Shown: positions 46,779 through 58,322 of the stretch, one piece after another
How the letters are laid out: each line of letters begins with the position of its first letter
Numbering within the stretch: position 1 is the first letter of the stretch
Source of the DNA: Stromatinia cepivora
Taxonomy: Eukaryota; Ascomycota; Leotiomycetes; Helotiales; Sclerotiniaceae
Reading direction: 5' to 3'
Assembly (NCBI GenBank): GCA_014898415.1
Contig: RCTD01000004.1
Location: 2,045,001-2,109,000, forward strand
DNA: 64,000 bases
Notes under the pieces: generated by a model
Seen by the model: only the letters and a program-made list of their open reading frames with translations
The model's database searches: none
Told to the model about the DNA's origin: nothing
Made by a program: the position numbers and the translations under genes

Positions 46779-49700
46779 TTATCTATAATTCATTTACAAA
46801 TTTCCGGCTATTTAATAATCTTTCAAATAATATCTCATTTTAATAATACCTTCTTAAATAAACTTTTACAAACATTATATTTAAAAGAAGAAAATCTATT
46901 TCGATTTAATCGACGAAGATATAAATCTCTTTAGAAATATATCATCATTTTTATAATACAATGAATTCCTTCTTTTATATATTCCAAACCTTTGAAAATC
47001 TATTCTAAAGAACTCTTTCCTTCTCTTTAATTATTTCAATAACTTTTTGAAGAAAATATAAATATAGATTTGAATAATATTATTATTGAAAAAAAGAAAA
47101 CTAATAAAAAAAGGATTTCAATATATAAAACTAATACTCTCAATAATTCAATTACTTTTTCTAAACTATTATTACAATTACAAAATCTTTATATAATAAT
47201 TATAAATTTGAAAAAAGAGAATCGATAATTGAAAGCTATAATGATAATGAACTTTACAATAATACAACCTTCTTCTAAATTCCAAATAATATTTATACAA
47301 ATATCCAAATCAATAATAATATCTAGGATTTCCTTTATTCCCTTAATCGAAAACCAAGAATCTTTATCCAAACAAACTCGAAGATCCCAAAATCAAAAAA
47401 AGAAAACTTTGATCAAACAATCTAATTACCCAAAACCCTCCAATAGTTCTCCTTCCCCTTTAAGAAATAACGATCTATATAATAATCAAGGATCCCTTTA
47501 TTCAAAAAGCCGATTTAATTAATCAAGATCTCATTCCTATACCAATCACAATTTGTATCGAGATATATATATACCAAAACCTACAAATCTTATCATTAAA
47601 CTTAACGATAATATTAAATCTAAAATTAATTTATAATAATTATTAATTATAAAACGATTCGACTTATATAATATATTATTTAAAAATAAAACACAATATC
47701 ATATATTTATAATCGATCAAACCGAATCAAAAGTACAAATATACTGTTATACTTTTTATATACAAGTATTCTGATTTACAATACTCGAATTAATCGAACA
47801 ATTTACAACCATTTATCAGAATCCAATTGAAATCAATAATATTCATTTTCAATACAAAATATAGATTATATTTAATATAATTCGATATAATAACTTTCTA
47901 AAATAATATAGAAAATTCAGATTATTTATTATTCAAATAAAAATTACTAATAATAAAATCCTATTCAAAGATTTCGAACAAAAGATTTCCGATTTTCTTT
48001 TACAAATAATAACTATATCTATTAAGGATTACAAGATTATAAAAAATTTTACGAATATATTCATTAAAGTAAATCAAAATGAAATTTTATTATAAAAACG
48101 AAATCAATATTATATTAGATAAAATACCCTTATAACTATTTGCAAAGCGATGATTACTATAAATCCCTTATAATCCTTTCGGAACTTTAACAATTTCAAT
48201 CTTGGAATTTCTATATTCTTAAAACCGTTTCTGTCCCAGAATACTTCTCTCGAATATACAGATTCCATTACACCCAATAATTATTCGAACTTCAAACGTT
48301 CATTGTTTTTTTCCTTTCCTGGAATAGTATATATATTGACGCTTTGTATTAATAATCTCAATAAAATCAAGATGATATAAAAAGAAATAAAAGAATTCGA
48401 AGAATATCGAGATATTGAAAAAAACTTCAATTTAGAATCTATAATTGAAATTATATAGAATATCTGTTTAAAGAAAGAATAGTATTTAAAATCAAATATT
48501 TAAATTCTATTTTTATTTTGAATATTATATAGGATATAAGATTTTTTGATTTGATAAAATTTATAAAAGAAGTATTTAATTTTTTTTATAATCTTTCGAA
48601 GAATGATTATATTTATCGATTAAAAGTATTTATTGATTTTAAAATAAATAGATTTATTTTTATTAATATTATATTCTTTATTTATTTATTTCTTATATTT
48701 AAATCAAGAATTATATTGTTTGAAATTTCGATTGAAATCAAAAAGTATAATAATATATAAGATTATATTATTATTTATTTTATATTCCTTAATTTAATGA
48801 TCAATAATTATAAACAATCTATTATTCTTTTCTTTATTATTGAATTAAAAAGTTATAATATTATTTTAAATAGATTTTAGTTATTAGAGATTTGAATAAA
48901 ATTCAATTACTTTAATCGATATTTTGAATAATCTAAAAAGAGATCTTATATTATCTTTTATTCAAATAATCTTTTTGTTATTCAAATATTTTTTTATAAA
49001 TAGAAAATCGATCGATTAATTCAACAAGATATTGATCAACAAAATGATCAATTCGAAGAATATTGGAATCAAAAAAATTTACAATTAAATAGATTAATTG
49101 CAATTAGTAATATATAATAAATACCTTCAAATATAAATATAATATAGATTTTTATTAAAAAAAAGAAACCTTAATTCCCTTCAAATTCAATTTTTTTTTT
49201 TCAACTAATTATATTATTATTACAGATTTATGAATATCTTTTTTATATATCGCCCAAAATCCTTAATCTATATATATTCAAATCCAATAAGTTTTAATTA
49301 GAATATAAAAGAAATAAACAAATTGAATTCTTTATTATTATTTTAAAAAAACTTAATGATATAATAAACTTTCGATAAAACAAACGATACATAGAAAAAA
49401 GAGTATTAATTATCTTTATCGAATTCAAAAATACAAAAGTTCAAGAAAGATTTGATTAAGTATTAATCGAAATCGATTTAGAATTTGAAATATTATTTGA
49501 ATATCAATAATATCATTAAATCTTTTTCAAATATAAATCAAATATTTTATCTTTTAATCGATTTTATAATTATAAAATTATATTAAAAAGCAAAGAAAAA
49601 AAAACTTTATATTATAATTCATTTTATAAAATGTTTTTAGAATAATTAAAAGTTATTAAAGAATATATTATAAATAATTTTAATAAAGATTTTATTGAAT

Positions 49701-49783
49701 CTAATTAAACCCTTTATATTATATTTATTTTATTCGTTAAAAACCTTAATAATAGTTTAAGATTCTATATAGATTTTAGATTA

Positions 49784-50137
49784 TTGAATTCCTTAATACA
49801 TAAAGATCAATATCCCCTTTCTTTAATCGACAAAACACTTTCTCGATTTTCCAATACCAAGATTTTTATCAAACTCGATATTCATCAAACTTTCCATTAT
49901 ATAAAAATGGATCCTGTTTTGAAAAAGTATATTATTTTTCGAACCCGATATGAATTGTATAAATACAAAATTGTATTATTCGGATTAACAAATAATCCTA
50001 TAATCTATCAATATTATATAAATGATATTCTATTTGATTATTTAGATATCTTTTATATAATATATCTCGATAATATTCTAATCTATTTCGAGAACAAAAA
50101 AAAGTATCAAATTCATATTAAATTAATTTTTGAATGA
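49784..50137 (+). pseudogene. Dead RT domain of the degraded chromovirus
   Basis: The surviving 117-codon frame corresponds to pol residues about 420-538 of the intact copy. FIKLDIHQTFHYIKMDP matches [17 protein letters not shown], and the catalytic Y-L-D-D box is Y-L-D-N here, as expected from a G-to-A change. Stops lie on either side. Confidence 0.85.
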
Positions 50138-51497
50138 TTAAAAATTATTAATTTATAAATAAATCTTAAGAAATATAAATTCAATATTATATATATCAAG
50201 TATTTAGGTTTTATCATTTTTACTAAAAAAAATAGAGATAAATCCTAAAAAGATTGAAATAATTAAGAATTGGATTTTTCTGATAACAATAAAAAGGATT
50301 CAATCATTTCTTGATTTTTGTAATTTTTATTGATAATTTATTAAAGATTATAATATAATAACGAAACCTTTTAATGAATTTATTAAAGTAAATATTAAAT
50401 TCGTATTCGATGATATATGTTAAAATATATTCAATATTTTAAAGAAAAAGTTTATTTCCGTTTTGTTTTTACAATATTATGATCATCGATTCCCTTATAT
50501 ATTCGAAATAGATATATCCGATGAAATAATTGTTAGTATATTATTATAATAGTATAATGAAGATTGGTTTCTTATTATTTCTTTTTCCAAAATTATAATT
50601 GTTATTGAATTGAATTATGAAGTTCACAATAAAGAAATACTATCAATCATTCGATTTTTCAATTATTGAAAAGCAGAATTTGTTGATTTATTATATAAAA
50701 TCAAGGTTTATATTGATTATAAGATTCTCGAATATTTTATGATTACAAAAATTTTCAATATTCGATAAATTTGTTAAACAAAAGTATTAATCGATTATAA
50801 CTTTATTATTATATATCGTTTTAAAAAGGATAACCCTTTTATTAATATTCTAATCTATCGAATTGATGAATTGAATTTCCAGAATTATATCAAGAAAAAG
50901 AATCATTTCCAATAGTTTATTAAAAATAATCAAATTGATATCGAAATTATAAAAGAAACTTTACAAAAATACCATCCAAACGAAATAACAATTATTAATA
51001 TCAATTTAAATGAAATCGCTCTTTGATTCAATCTAATTAATTATATTATCAAAGCAAATAAAACTATAGATAATTTATTAATATTCAGAATGCAAATTAC
51101 CCAAAATTATAAGTATATATCACTTCAAAATGATTTCTTGTTTTATAATAATCATTTAATAATATTCAATATCAATAATCTTCGAATTTACTTGATTCAT
51201 AAAATCTACAATTCTATTTCTATTATTCATCCTAATACAAATAAAATCTATCTTTTATTATCTCAATAATATTATTAGTCTAAAATATATAATACTGTAA
51301 TCAAATATATATACAATTATCATACCTATAAACATAATTCCGTTTTATATAATCATATCCCCGATTTATTATATCCACTTCCGATTTCTAATCAAATATA
51401 ACAATATATTATTATAAATTATTACAATTTTAATAAAAATAAATACAAATATAACAACATTTTAATTATTATTGATCGATTAATAAAATAAACTATC

Positions 51498-51663
51498 TGT
51501 TGGAAATGAGGCCATCATAGGATTAGAATTGAAATCACATAATCACAATGGTGTATAGACCATATTTGAGAATAACCTTAATTCTATTTTTACTAGAATA
51601 ATAAATCCTTAGTTCAATTTATATAATCAATAATACTATTATTTCCTGTATCAAAAGTTAATA
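51498..51663 (+). repeat. 5' LTR of the plus-strand copia element
   Basis: 166 bp beginning TGTTGGAAATGAGGCCATCA; matches 29325-29160 reversed. Followed directly by GATTATAAAATCC (51664-51676), a RIP-altered initiator tRNA-Met primer site. Confidence 0.88.
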
Positions 51664-52195
51664 GATTATAAAATCCGATTATATAATAATGATTAGAAAG
51701 TAAAGTAAATCGAAAAAGAATTAGTATAATTAATAAGGATAAAACGAAATGGAAATTAGAATCTTTATATAGTATCATCAAAATAAAGTTGAAATATAAT
51801 AATATAGTTTATAATTTATAATATTATAGACTAGAACGAAGAGTAATTTATATAGTATTGATATAGAATTATAACAGAAATGAAAAATAAGTTTGTATAA
51901 TTATAAAAAAACATATTATAATATAATTTTATGAATTTTCTTATTATTTTATTTTTATATTTCTTTATTATCCCGAATCTATTTGTTATATATTTTTTAA
52001 AATCATTTTAAAAACCTGAAGATTATCTTCGATATTTATTAAACAATAAGAAACCTTTATAATATCAGAATCAAACAATTTTTCAAAATTCGATTAAAAC
52101 AATTATAAATGATGATTTAAATAAACAAAGATATAATTGAAAAAGAAAGAATAGTTTTATATAATTAATCAAATATTAAATAAATATATATAAAT

Positions 52196-54503
52196 TGTTG
52201 GATTTTGGATCATACCGTATATCTAAGCATGGGACTATACTATAATGGGATTAGTCTGCACGTGATTCTACCGAATCATACAACCTGTATAATAGCTTCT
52301 AGTCAGATAACCTTATAAAAATAAAGCTTTTCTATCTATTCAATATAACTTATTAACAGGTTATAAACCTGGGTTTTGTGTATCATTGTGTAATTTAGGG
52401 TTAGTCTTCCGGGGTAAAAGATCAAATCCTTGATAGATCTAGTAGAGTAGATGAATAAGATCGATATAGTTAAATGGGGAAACTTGTTATATTAAATATA
52501 TTAGTAGAGTTGAATCTCAATAATATAGTTAGAGTGGGGAAGCTTGTTATATTAAATATATTAGCAAAGTTGAATTCCAATAACATAGTTAGTGTGGGAG
52601 AGCCTGTTTTAAAAATTACTTAAACAAAAGATGCCATTTTTTTATACCCTTTTTCCAATAATTCGAGAGTCAATTGATTCCCTTGATATCTCCTTTTCTT
52701 TTTCGAAAATCTTTTTGCTTTATATCGATGATAACAATAAGAAATAAATACTCTACAAAACAAAGTAAACTTTTCGAAATCTTTTCAAAACAAAATTCGA
52801 ATATTTCTATTTCTCGAATACTTTCGATCCTTACACAATTGATAGGTTCCTTATAGAAAACCTAATAGGAGTATTGGAGATTATATTTCTAGTATAGTTT
52901 TTGGGGGAGCTATGAAACCCATATTTGTTTTCATTTTAAGTATTTTGGAAGATTCGTTTTCAAAATCTATTATATCTTTTTGTTCAATCTTAAATGATTA
53001 TGGATTTACTTTATTTTTAATCCTACTGAAATAAACTTATCAACAAAATTTAAGACAATCTTAAATTTTGTTCCTGGTATAGATTCAGGGTCTGTAGAAA
53101 TTGATTTTTAGGTTGGAACCTTTGGAATAATGGATTCGATATTTGAAATATCTTTGGAAGAAAATTCTTGATTTGTTTTCTAGATATTATTATTTTTATC
53201 TTTATTGTATCCTATACCATTTATATTGGGAAGATATTATTATTTTTTATTTTAAAGAATAACACTTTTATTTTAGGGAAATGTTTTTTATATTCCTTTT
53301 TAAAGATTCTTTATTAATATCCAATTTTTTCTTCGATTATCATTTTTTTATGTTGTTATTGATATTTTTGATATCTTTTTGTTCTTCTTTTTGTAATTAC
53401 AATTACCAATTTCGCTATCTTTTAATATATTGTTTATTGTGTATTATCTCAATACTATTTTGTTTTTATTTCTAAATCAATATTATTTTGTTGTATCTTT
53501 ATATTCAATATTTACAACGATAATTATATTGACAATTGTAAAGAAAAAGAAGAGTATTCTTAATAAGGAAATCGAAGATGGAATTAGAGGCGATTACAAA
53601 AGGAGCCAGAAGTGGAACCAGAAGAGGAGATTGTATACCGGAAGATATACAGGGCGATATATTAAGAGGAACGGATGATTATATTAGTAGTAGAAGGATG
53701 TGTATTCAAATAAGAGGAGTATTAGATTCTGTTATATAATATATGGAGATCATTAGATATTTAATCAAATATGGTATTAAAGATCGATAGATACTATAAC
53801 TTCCTGGAGCCGATAGCAGTTTACCAATTAGTATATGAAGATTATTAGTATCTAAACAAATATAATATTAGAGGTCGACAAATACAATAATTCCTTGGAG
53901 TAAGAGTTATTAGTTAGTAATCTATTAATTATCCTAATTAATAATTAGTTATATTTTTATTATAAAGGGAAGAGTTATAGGTATGATTCTATAGGATATA
54001 TTATTCTATTAAAAAGAAGCATCTGTATTGTAGTGTAGGGCTGAAGGCTTTAGCTTAATACGGTTAAAGGATTGAAAATAGAAGAGATAGATTTCCTTTA
54101 ATTTTTATTATGAAAAGAGGAATATTGATTATTCTTTAAAGATTATTATATTATTATAAAACAATTATTCTATTCGAATCTTGTTAGATTTTGAGTTTTA
54201 AAAAATCTAGTAAAAGAATAATCATTCAATGCTATTGGTTTTCTATTTTCAGGCTAACATTATTCAATTCGGTTTAAACCAATTGTAGTATTTATAATTT
54301 AATTTTTTTTGTTTTTATATATGTTACATTTTTAAAGGAATATTGGATTTTGAATTATACCATATATTTAAGCATAGGACTATATTATAATAGGATTAGC
54401 CTGCACATGATTCTACCGAATCACATAATCTATATAATAACTTCTAATCAGATAACCTTATAAAAATAAGGCTTTTCCACCCACTCAATATGACTTGTTA
54501 ATA
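52196..54503 (+). mobile_element. 2.3-kb non-autonomous LTR element nested in copia
   Basis: Two 163-bp LTRs (52196-52358 and 54341-54503) start TGTTGGATTTTGGATCATAC and end TTAACA/TTAATA; the target duplication TAAAT is perfect (52191-52195 and 54504-54508). Next to the 5' LTR is GGTTATAAACCTGGGTTTTG (52359-52378), matching the anticodon arm of initiator tRNA-Met with RIP-type changes. The 1.98-kb interior has no polyprotein. It contains 60-bp tandem repeats (52466-52610), a fragment of copia in antisense (52930-53190), and a degenerate duplication around 53745-53900. It is less AT-rich than its host. Confidence 0.85.
52466..52610 (+). repeat. 60-bp tandem repeat inside the 2.3-kb element
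   Basis: Two full copies and a partial third of a unit starting ATAGTTAGAGTGGGGAAGCT; the copies differ by a few transitions. Confidence 0.8.
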
Positions 54504-55205
54504 TAAATTACAAAATCCAATATAGTATCTATTTATAAGATTAATGATTGTATATATTATAATATCGAATTGAAATCAGAATATTTAAAAAACGAAACGA
54601 ATATATTATTATATATTTGTATAATATTTAATAATGATAATGAAATCTTTATTAATGAATATTTAATAATATATATACTTTGAAGATACTTTAAATTGAA
54701 ATATATCAGAGTTAATATAATTACAATTAATATATATATAACAATAATCCAAAACTTTAAATTTCAATTCGATATCTATTTCGATATAATTATTATCGAA
54801 GTTTAAAACAAATTGAAAAAGTATAAAAAAAAATTAGAAATTGTAAACAAAAATTATCAATTAGTATATCAAGATATTGTTTTGTTTTTGGTTTTAATAT
54901 ATAATCTTTTAATCGATTATTAAAAAATAATAAATATATTAAATATCCAAATCAATCTTAATATCGATAATAAAATCAAGTATTTGTAGATTAAGAAATT
55001 TTGTTTTAAAGATAAATCAAAACAAATACAAATTGTAAAAAAATCTAAGTATATTTTTCAATATCAAAAATCAGATTTCGAAATCTTAAATAATATTTGT
55101 GATTTATATCAAAAGAAAGATTATTATATATAAGATTATTTATATTTAATATAAAGCAATAAATTCTTTTATAATTATTTTCGTTATCAAAAAAGAAAAG
55201 GATCA

Positions 55206-55433
55206 TTGAATTCAAAGAAAATTTATTTCAATAAAAAAAATCAAGTATATTTTGTTAATAATATTTCTGGGTCAGGTTTCGATATTAGGAATATAATAAA
55301 AAAAGATTATGATTTGATAAAAAAAATCATTAGTAAAATTTCCTTTAACAAATGGTATACTAATATAAACGTTTCTTTATATATATCTAACCAATCTTCA
55401 TTATTCAAATTAATAGATTTTATTATCAAATAA
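55206..55433 (+). pseudogene. Copia protease remnant
   Basis: The frame contains WYTNINVSLYISNQSSLF where active copia proteases have W-x-x-D-(S/T)-G-A-S-x-H-(M/I)-x-x-x-x-x-x-F; the catalytic Asp is replaced by Asn, again a G-to-A change. Further on (55520-55620) the text KVNLLLGKRICEIGL matches the element at 22333-29325. Confidence 0.7.
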
Positions 55434-56283
55434 AGAATAAAGATTGATAAAAGAATGATATATTATTGTTATTAGGGTTTAGTAAATATAATATACAAAG
55501 ATAATTCTAAGATATTACTTTCAAATATATTATATATATTAAAATTAAAAGTAAATTTGTTGTTAGGAAAAAGGATCTGCGAAATAGGGTTGTAAAAGAA
55601 ATTCAACTTTTATCATATATATTTCAAAAAAAACAATAAGAAAATTATTTATATTAAAATGTAAAATGGAATATATATAGTTTTATATATGATTAAAGGA
55701 TATAAGGATATAATTCTTTATTCGAATATATATCAAAATAATTAGGAAAAAAGCTTTTCTTTAAAGATAATTGATAATATCAAAGGTATTGATAACGAAT
55801 TAATATTTAAAAAGAAAAAGAAATATTTATTATAATATCGAAGATTCAATCATTTAGATTCAAATAAGATCAAGAATCTATATAAGGTATTTAATATAAT
55901 CAAATCAATAAAAATCCTAATTGAATTAGATATCTACAAAATATATATATTTATCAAAATGATCAATTGTATTTCGAAGCAATTGAATTTATACAAATCA
56001 AAGAGATTCGAATTTATATATTTCGATATTACAAAATCATTCCCAAAATTGATTTGAAGAAATCGTTATTTTATATTGATTATTGATAATTATATAAAAA
56101 TAAATTAGATTATACTATTTAAACAAAAAGATAATATAATTCAAATATTGAAAATTTAGAAAAAGAAGATAGAATTAATTATTAAAAAAAGATTATTACA
56201 ATTAGAATTAACAATATATTAAAACTCTTATAAACTATTTATAAATAATTATCAAATATATAATCCGAAATTATAATAATTGT

Positions 56284-56565
56284 TGTCACGAATCGTGAAC
56301 CATAGGAGGCTAACCACGTGATACCTCTTATCTCCCACGTCCATTGATGAGCTGATCGTCCGTGCACATGCGTTACGATTCATGCGATTTAGTATGGTAA
56401 AATGGTGACCCTAATAACACATGCGCACAACCCCGCAGCTTACGAATGGGTATTTGTATATATATATCTAGTCGCTCCTTACGAGCCATAGTTCTTCAGT
56501 TGTAGATTCTAAAGAACATAATTGACCCTGTTTATTCAGCTCTACTACGGCTCTTGTGCGTCACA
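56284..56565 (+). repeat. 5' LTR of the intact chromovirus
   Basis: Starts TGTCACGAATCGTGAACC, ends GTGCGTCACA. It has a TATA-like run GTATATATATAT (56455-56466) and, about 40 bp on, AGTTGTAGAT (56498-56507), a plausible transcript start. Confidence 0.96.
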
Positions 56566-56567
56566 TT

Positions 56568-56577
56568 ATCTACAACT
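56568..56577 (+). promoter_or_regulatory. Putative self-priming primer-binding site
   Basis: ATCTACAACT begins two bases after the LTR. It is the exact reverse complement of AGTTGTAGAT at 56498-56507 in the LTR. The usual TGG that pairs with the CCA end of a tRNA is missing. In Tf1, the first 11 bases of the RNA fold onto a site at this position and prime cDNA synthesis. Confidence 0.6.
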
Positions 56578-56742
56578 CATTTACAAGCGTCCGGCCATCT
56601 GGTGGCCTCCCAAATAATACCTCACTTTAATAATACCTTCTTAGGTGAACTTTTACAAACGTTACACCCAGAGGAAGAAGATCTATTCCGACCTAGTCGA
56701 CGAAGATATAAACACCTTTAGAAGTGTACCATCACTTTCACA

Positions 56743-58290
56743 ATGCAACGAACTCCTCCTCCCGTACGCTCCGAACCTTCGAAAGCATATTCTGAGGAAC
56801 CCTCTCCTTCTCCTCAATTATTTCAACAACCCTTCGAAGAAAATATGAATACAGGATTGGATAACGTTACCATTGGAAGAAAGAAGACTGGTAAAGAGAA
56901 GATTCCAGTGCATGAAGCCGATGCTCCCAGCGGTTCAATTGCTCCTTCCGAACCACCATTACAACTACAAGATCTCTATGCAATGGTTATGAGTTTGAAA
57001 GAGGAGAATCGACAATTGAAAGCTATGGTGACGACGAGCTCTGCAACAGTGCAACCTCCTTCTGAGCCCCAAGTGATGCCTACACAGGCATCCAGGTCAA
57101 CAGCAGTACCTGGGACTCCCCTTATTCCCTCAATCGAAATTCAAGGACCTTCATCCAAGCAAACCCGAAGATCCCGAAGTCAGAGGAAGAAAACTTTGAT
57201 CAGACGACCTGATCACCAGGGGCCCTCCGAGGATTCTCCTTCCCTTTCAGGAAGTGACGACCCACCTAATAATCAGGGGTCCCCTCACTCAAGAAGCCGA
57301 CCTAACCGGTCAAGATCGCATTCCCGCGCCAGTCACAACTCGCAGCAAGATGCATATGCACCAAAACCCACAAATCTTACTACTAAACTTAGCGATGGTA
57401 TTGAACCTAAAGCTAGTTTGTGGCAATTATTGGTCATAGAACGACTCGAGCTGTATGCTACATCACTTAAGAGTGAAACGCAACGCCGCGCATACGTAAT
57501 CGACCAAACCGAATCGGAAGCACAAGCACATTGTCATGCTCTTTACGTACGAGTGCCCCGACTCACGGCACTCGAATTGGTCGAACAGCTTGCAGCGATC
57601 TATCGGAACCCGGCCGAAGTCGATGATGCTCGCTCTCAATACGAGATGTGGGTCATGCCTAATACGACTCGACATGGCAACTTCCTAGAATGGTATAGGA
57701 AGTTCAGATTACTTGCTACCCAAGCGGAGATTACCGACGATAAGGTCCTATTCAGGGATCTCGAACGGAAGATTTCCGATTTTCTCTCGCGAGCGGTAGC
57801 AATACCCATCAAGGATTGCAAGACTACGGAAGAACTCGCGAATATACTCACTAGAGTAGATCAAAATGAAGTTTCATTACGAGAACGAAACCGATACCGC
57901 GTTGGTCGAGAAGCCCCTGTAGCTACTCGCAAACCAACGGCTACTACGAACCCCTTGCAACCCTCTCGGAGCTCTAACAGCTCCAATTTTGGAACCTCCA
58001 TGTTCCCGAAACCATTTCCACCCCGGAATACCCCTCCCGGATACACCGGCCCTGCCGCACCCAATAATTATTCGAACTTCAAACGCTCGTCGCCCTCTCC
58101 CTCTCCTGGAGCAGCACGTACGTCGACGCCTCGTATCGATAACCTCAATGAGATCGAGACGGTACAAGAAGAAGCAGAAGAATTCGAAGAATATCGGGAT
58201 GCCGAAGAAGACTTCAGCCCAGAAGCTACAGCTGAAGCCATGCAGAATGCCCGCTTAGAAGAAGAAAAGCGTTTAAAACCAAACGCTTAG
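56743..58290 (+). CDS. gag: Chromovirus Gag protein
   Basis: 515 aa from ATG 56743 to TAG 58288-58290. Gag forms the virus-like particle that packages element RNA and enzymes. Residues 1-75 are Pro/Ser-rich, 75-100 a short coiled coil ([20 protein letters not shown]), 125-215 a basic Ser/Arg-rich stretch, and about 210-385 the retrotransposon Gag fold with [20 protein letters not shown] and [13 protein letters not shown]. The C-terminus is basic/Pro-rich then acidic ([18 protein letters not shown]). No CCHC zinc knuckle is visible; RNA binding may come from the Arg-rich parts. The start is supported because the decayed copy has its equivalent at 46956. The frame ends 12 bases after the slippery site of the frameshift signal. 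Confidence 0.93.
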   Translation: MQRTPPPVRSEPSKAYSEEPSPSPQLFQQPFEENMNTGLDNVTIGRKKTGKEKIPVHEADAPSGSIAPSEPPLQLQDLYAMVMSLKEENRQLKAMVTTSSATVQPPSEPQVMPTQASRSTAVPGTPLIPSIEIQGPSSKQTRRSRSQRKKTLIRRPDHQGPSEDSPSLSGSDDPPNNQGSPHSRSRPNRSRSHSRASHNSQQDAYAPKPTNLTTKLSDGIEPKASLWQLLVIERLELYATSLKSETQRRAYVIDQTESEAQAHCHALYVRVPRLTALELVEQLAAIYRNPAEVDDARSQYEMWVMPNTTRHGNFLEWYRKFRLLATQAEITDDKVLFRDLERKISDFLSRAVAIPIKDCKTTEELANILTRVDQNEVSLRERNRYRVGREAPVATRKPTATTNPLQPSRSSNSSNFGTSMFPKPFPPRNTPPGYTGPAAPNNYSNFKRSSPSPSPGAARTSTPRIDNLNEIETVQEEAEEFEEYRDAEEDFSPEATAEAMQNARLEEEKRLKPNA

Positions 58291-58311
58291 ACTCCGTCTC
58301 CATCCTAAGCG
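58272..58311 (+). promoter_or_regulatory. -1 ribosomal frameshift signal at the gag-pol junction
   Basis: In gag frame the codons read CGT TTA AAA, so the heptamer T TTA AAA (58272-58278) fits the X XXY YYZ slippery rule. After a 5-nt spacer, CGCTTAG (58284-58290) can pair perfectly with CTAAGCG (58305-58311) over a 14-nt loop. A slip by -1 enters the pol frame, which is open from here into pol. The gag stop codon is inside the stem. Confidence 0.75.
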
Positions 58312-58322
58312 CTATACGGGAT

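Larger units (their letters stand above)
46497..51497 (+). mobile_element. RIP-degraded copy of the Ty3/gypsy chromovirus, 3' part cut off
   Basis: Collinear with 56284-61280 of the intact element with an almost constant offset of about 9,787 bp, so few indels occurred. Almost all differences are C-to-T or G-to-A. The 5' LTR, gag, protease, RT, RNase H and the first half of the integrase are recognisable. It stops at 51497 inside the integrase gene (just after the first catalytic Asp), where a copia element was inserted; the rest is outside the window. The gag start codon is changed ATG to ATA at 46956. Confidence 0.93.

Noticed and set aside
53281..53678. Two overlapping plus-strand frames in the 2.3-kb element
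   Set aside because: Hydrophobic text caused by T-rich sequence; no motif and no conservation in other copies visible.
57877..58167. Arg/Gly-rich minus-strand frame
   Set aside because: Antisense to gag codons; typical shadow frame.
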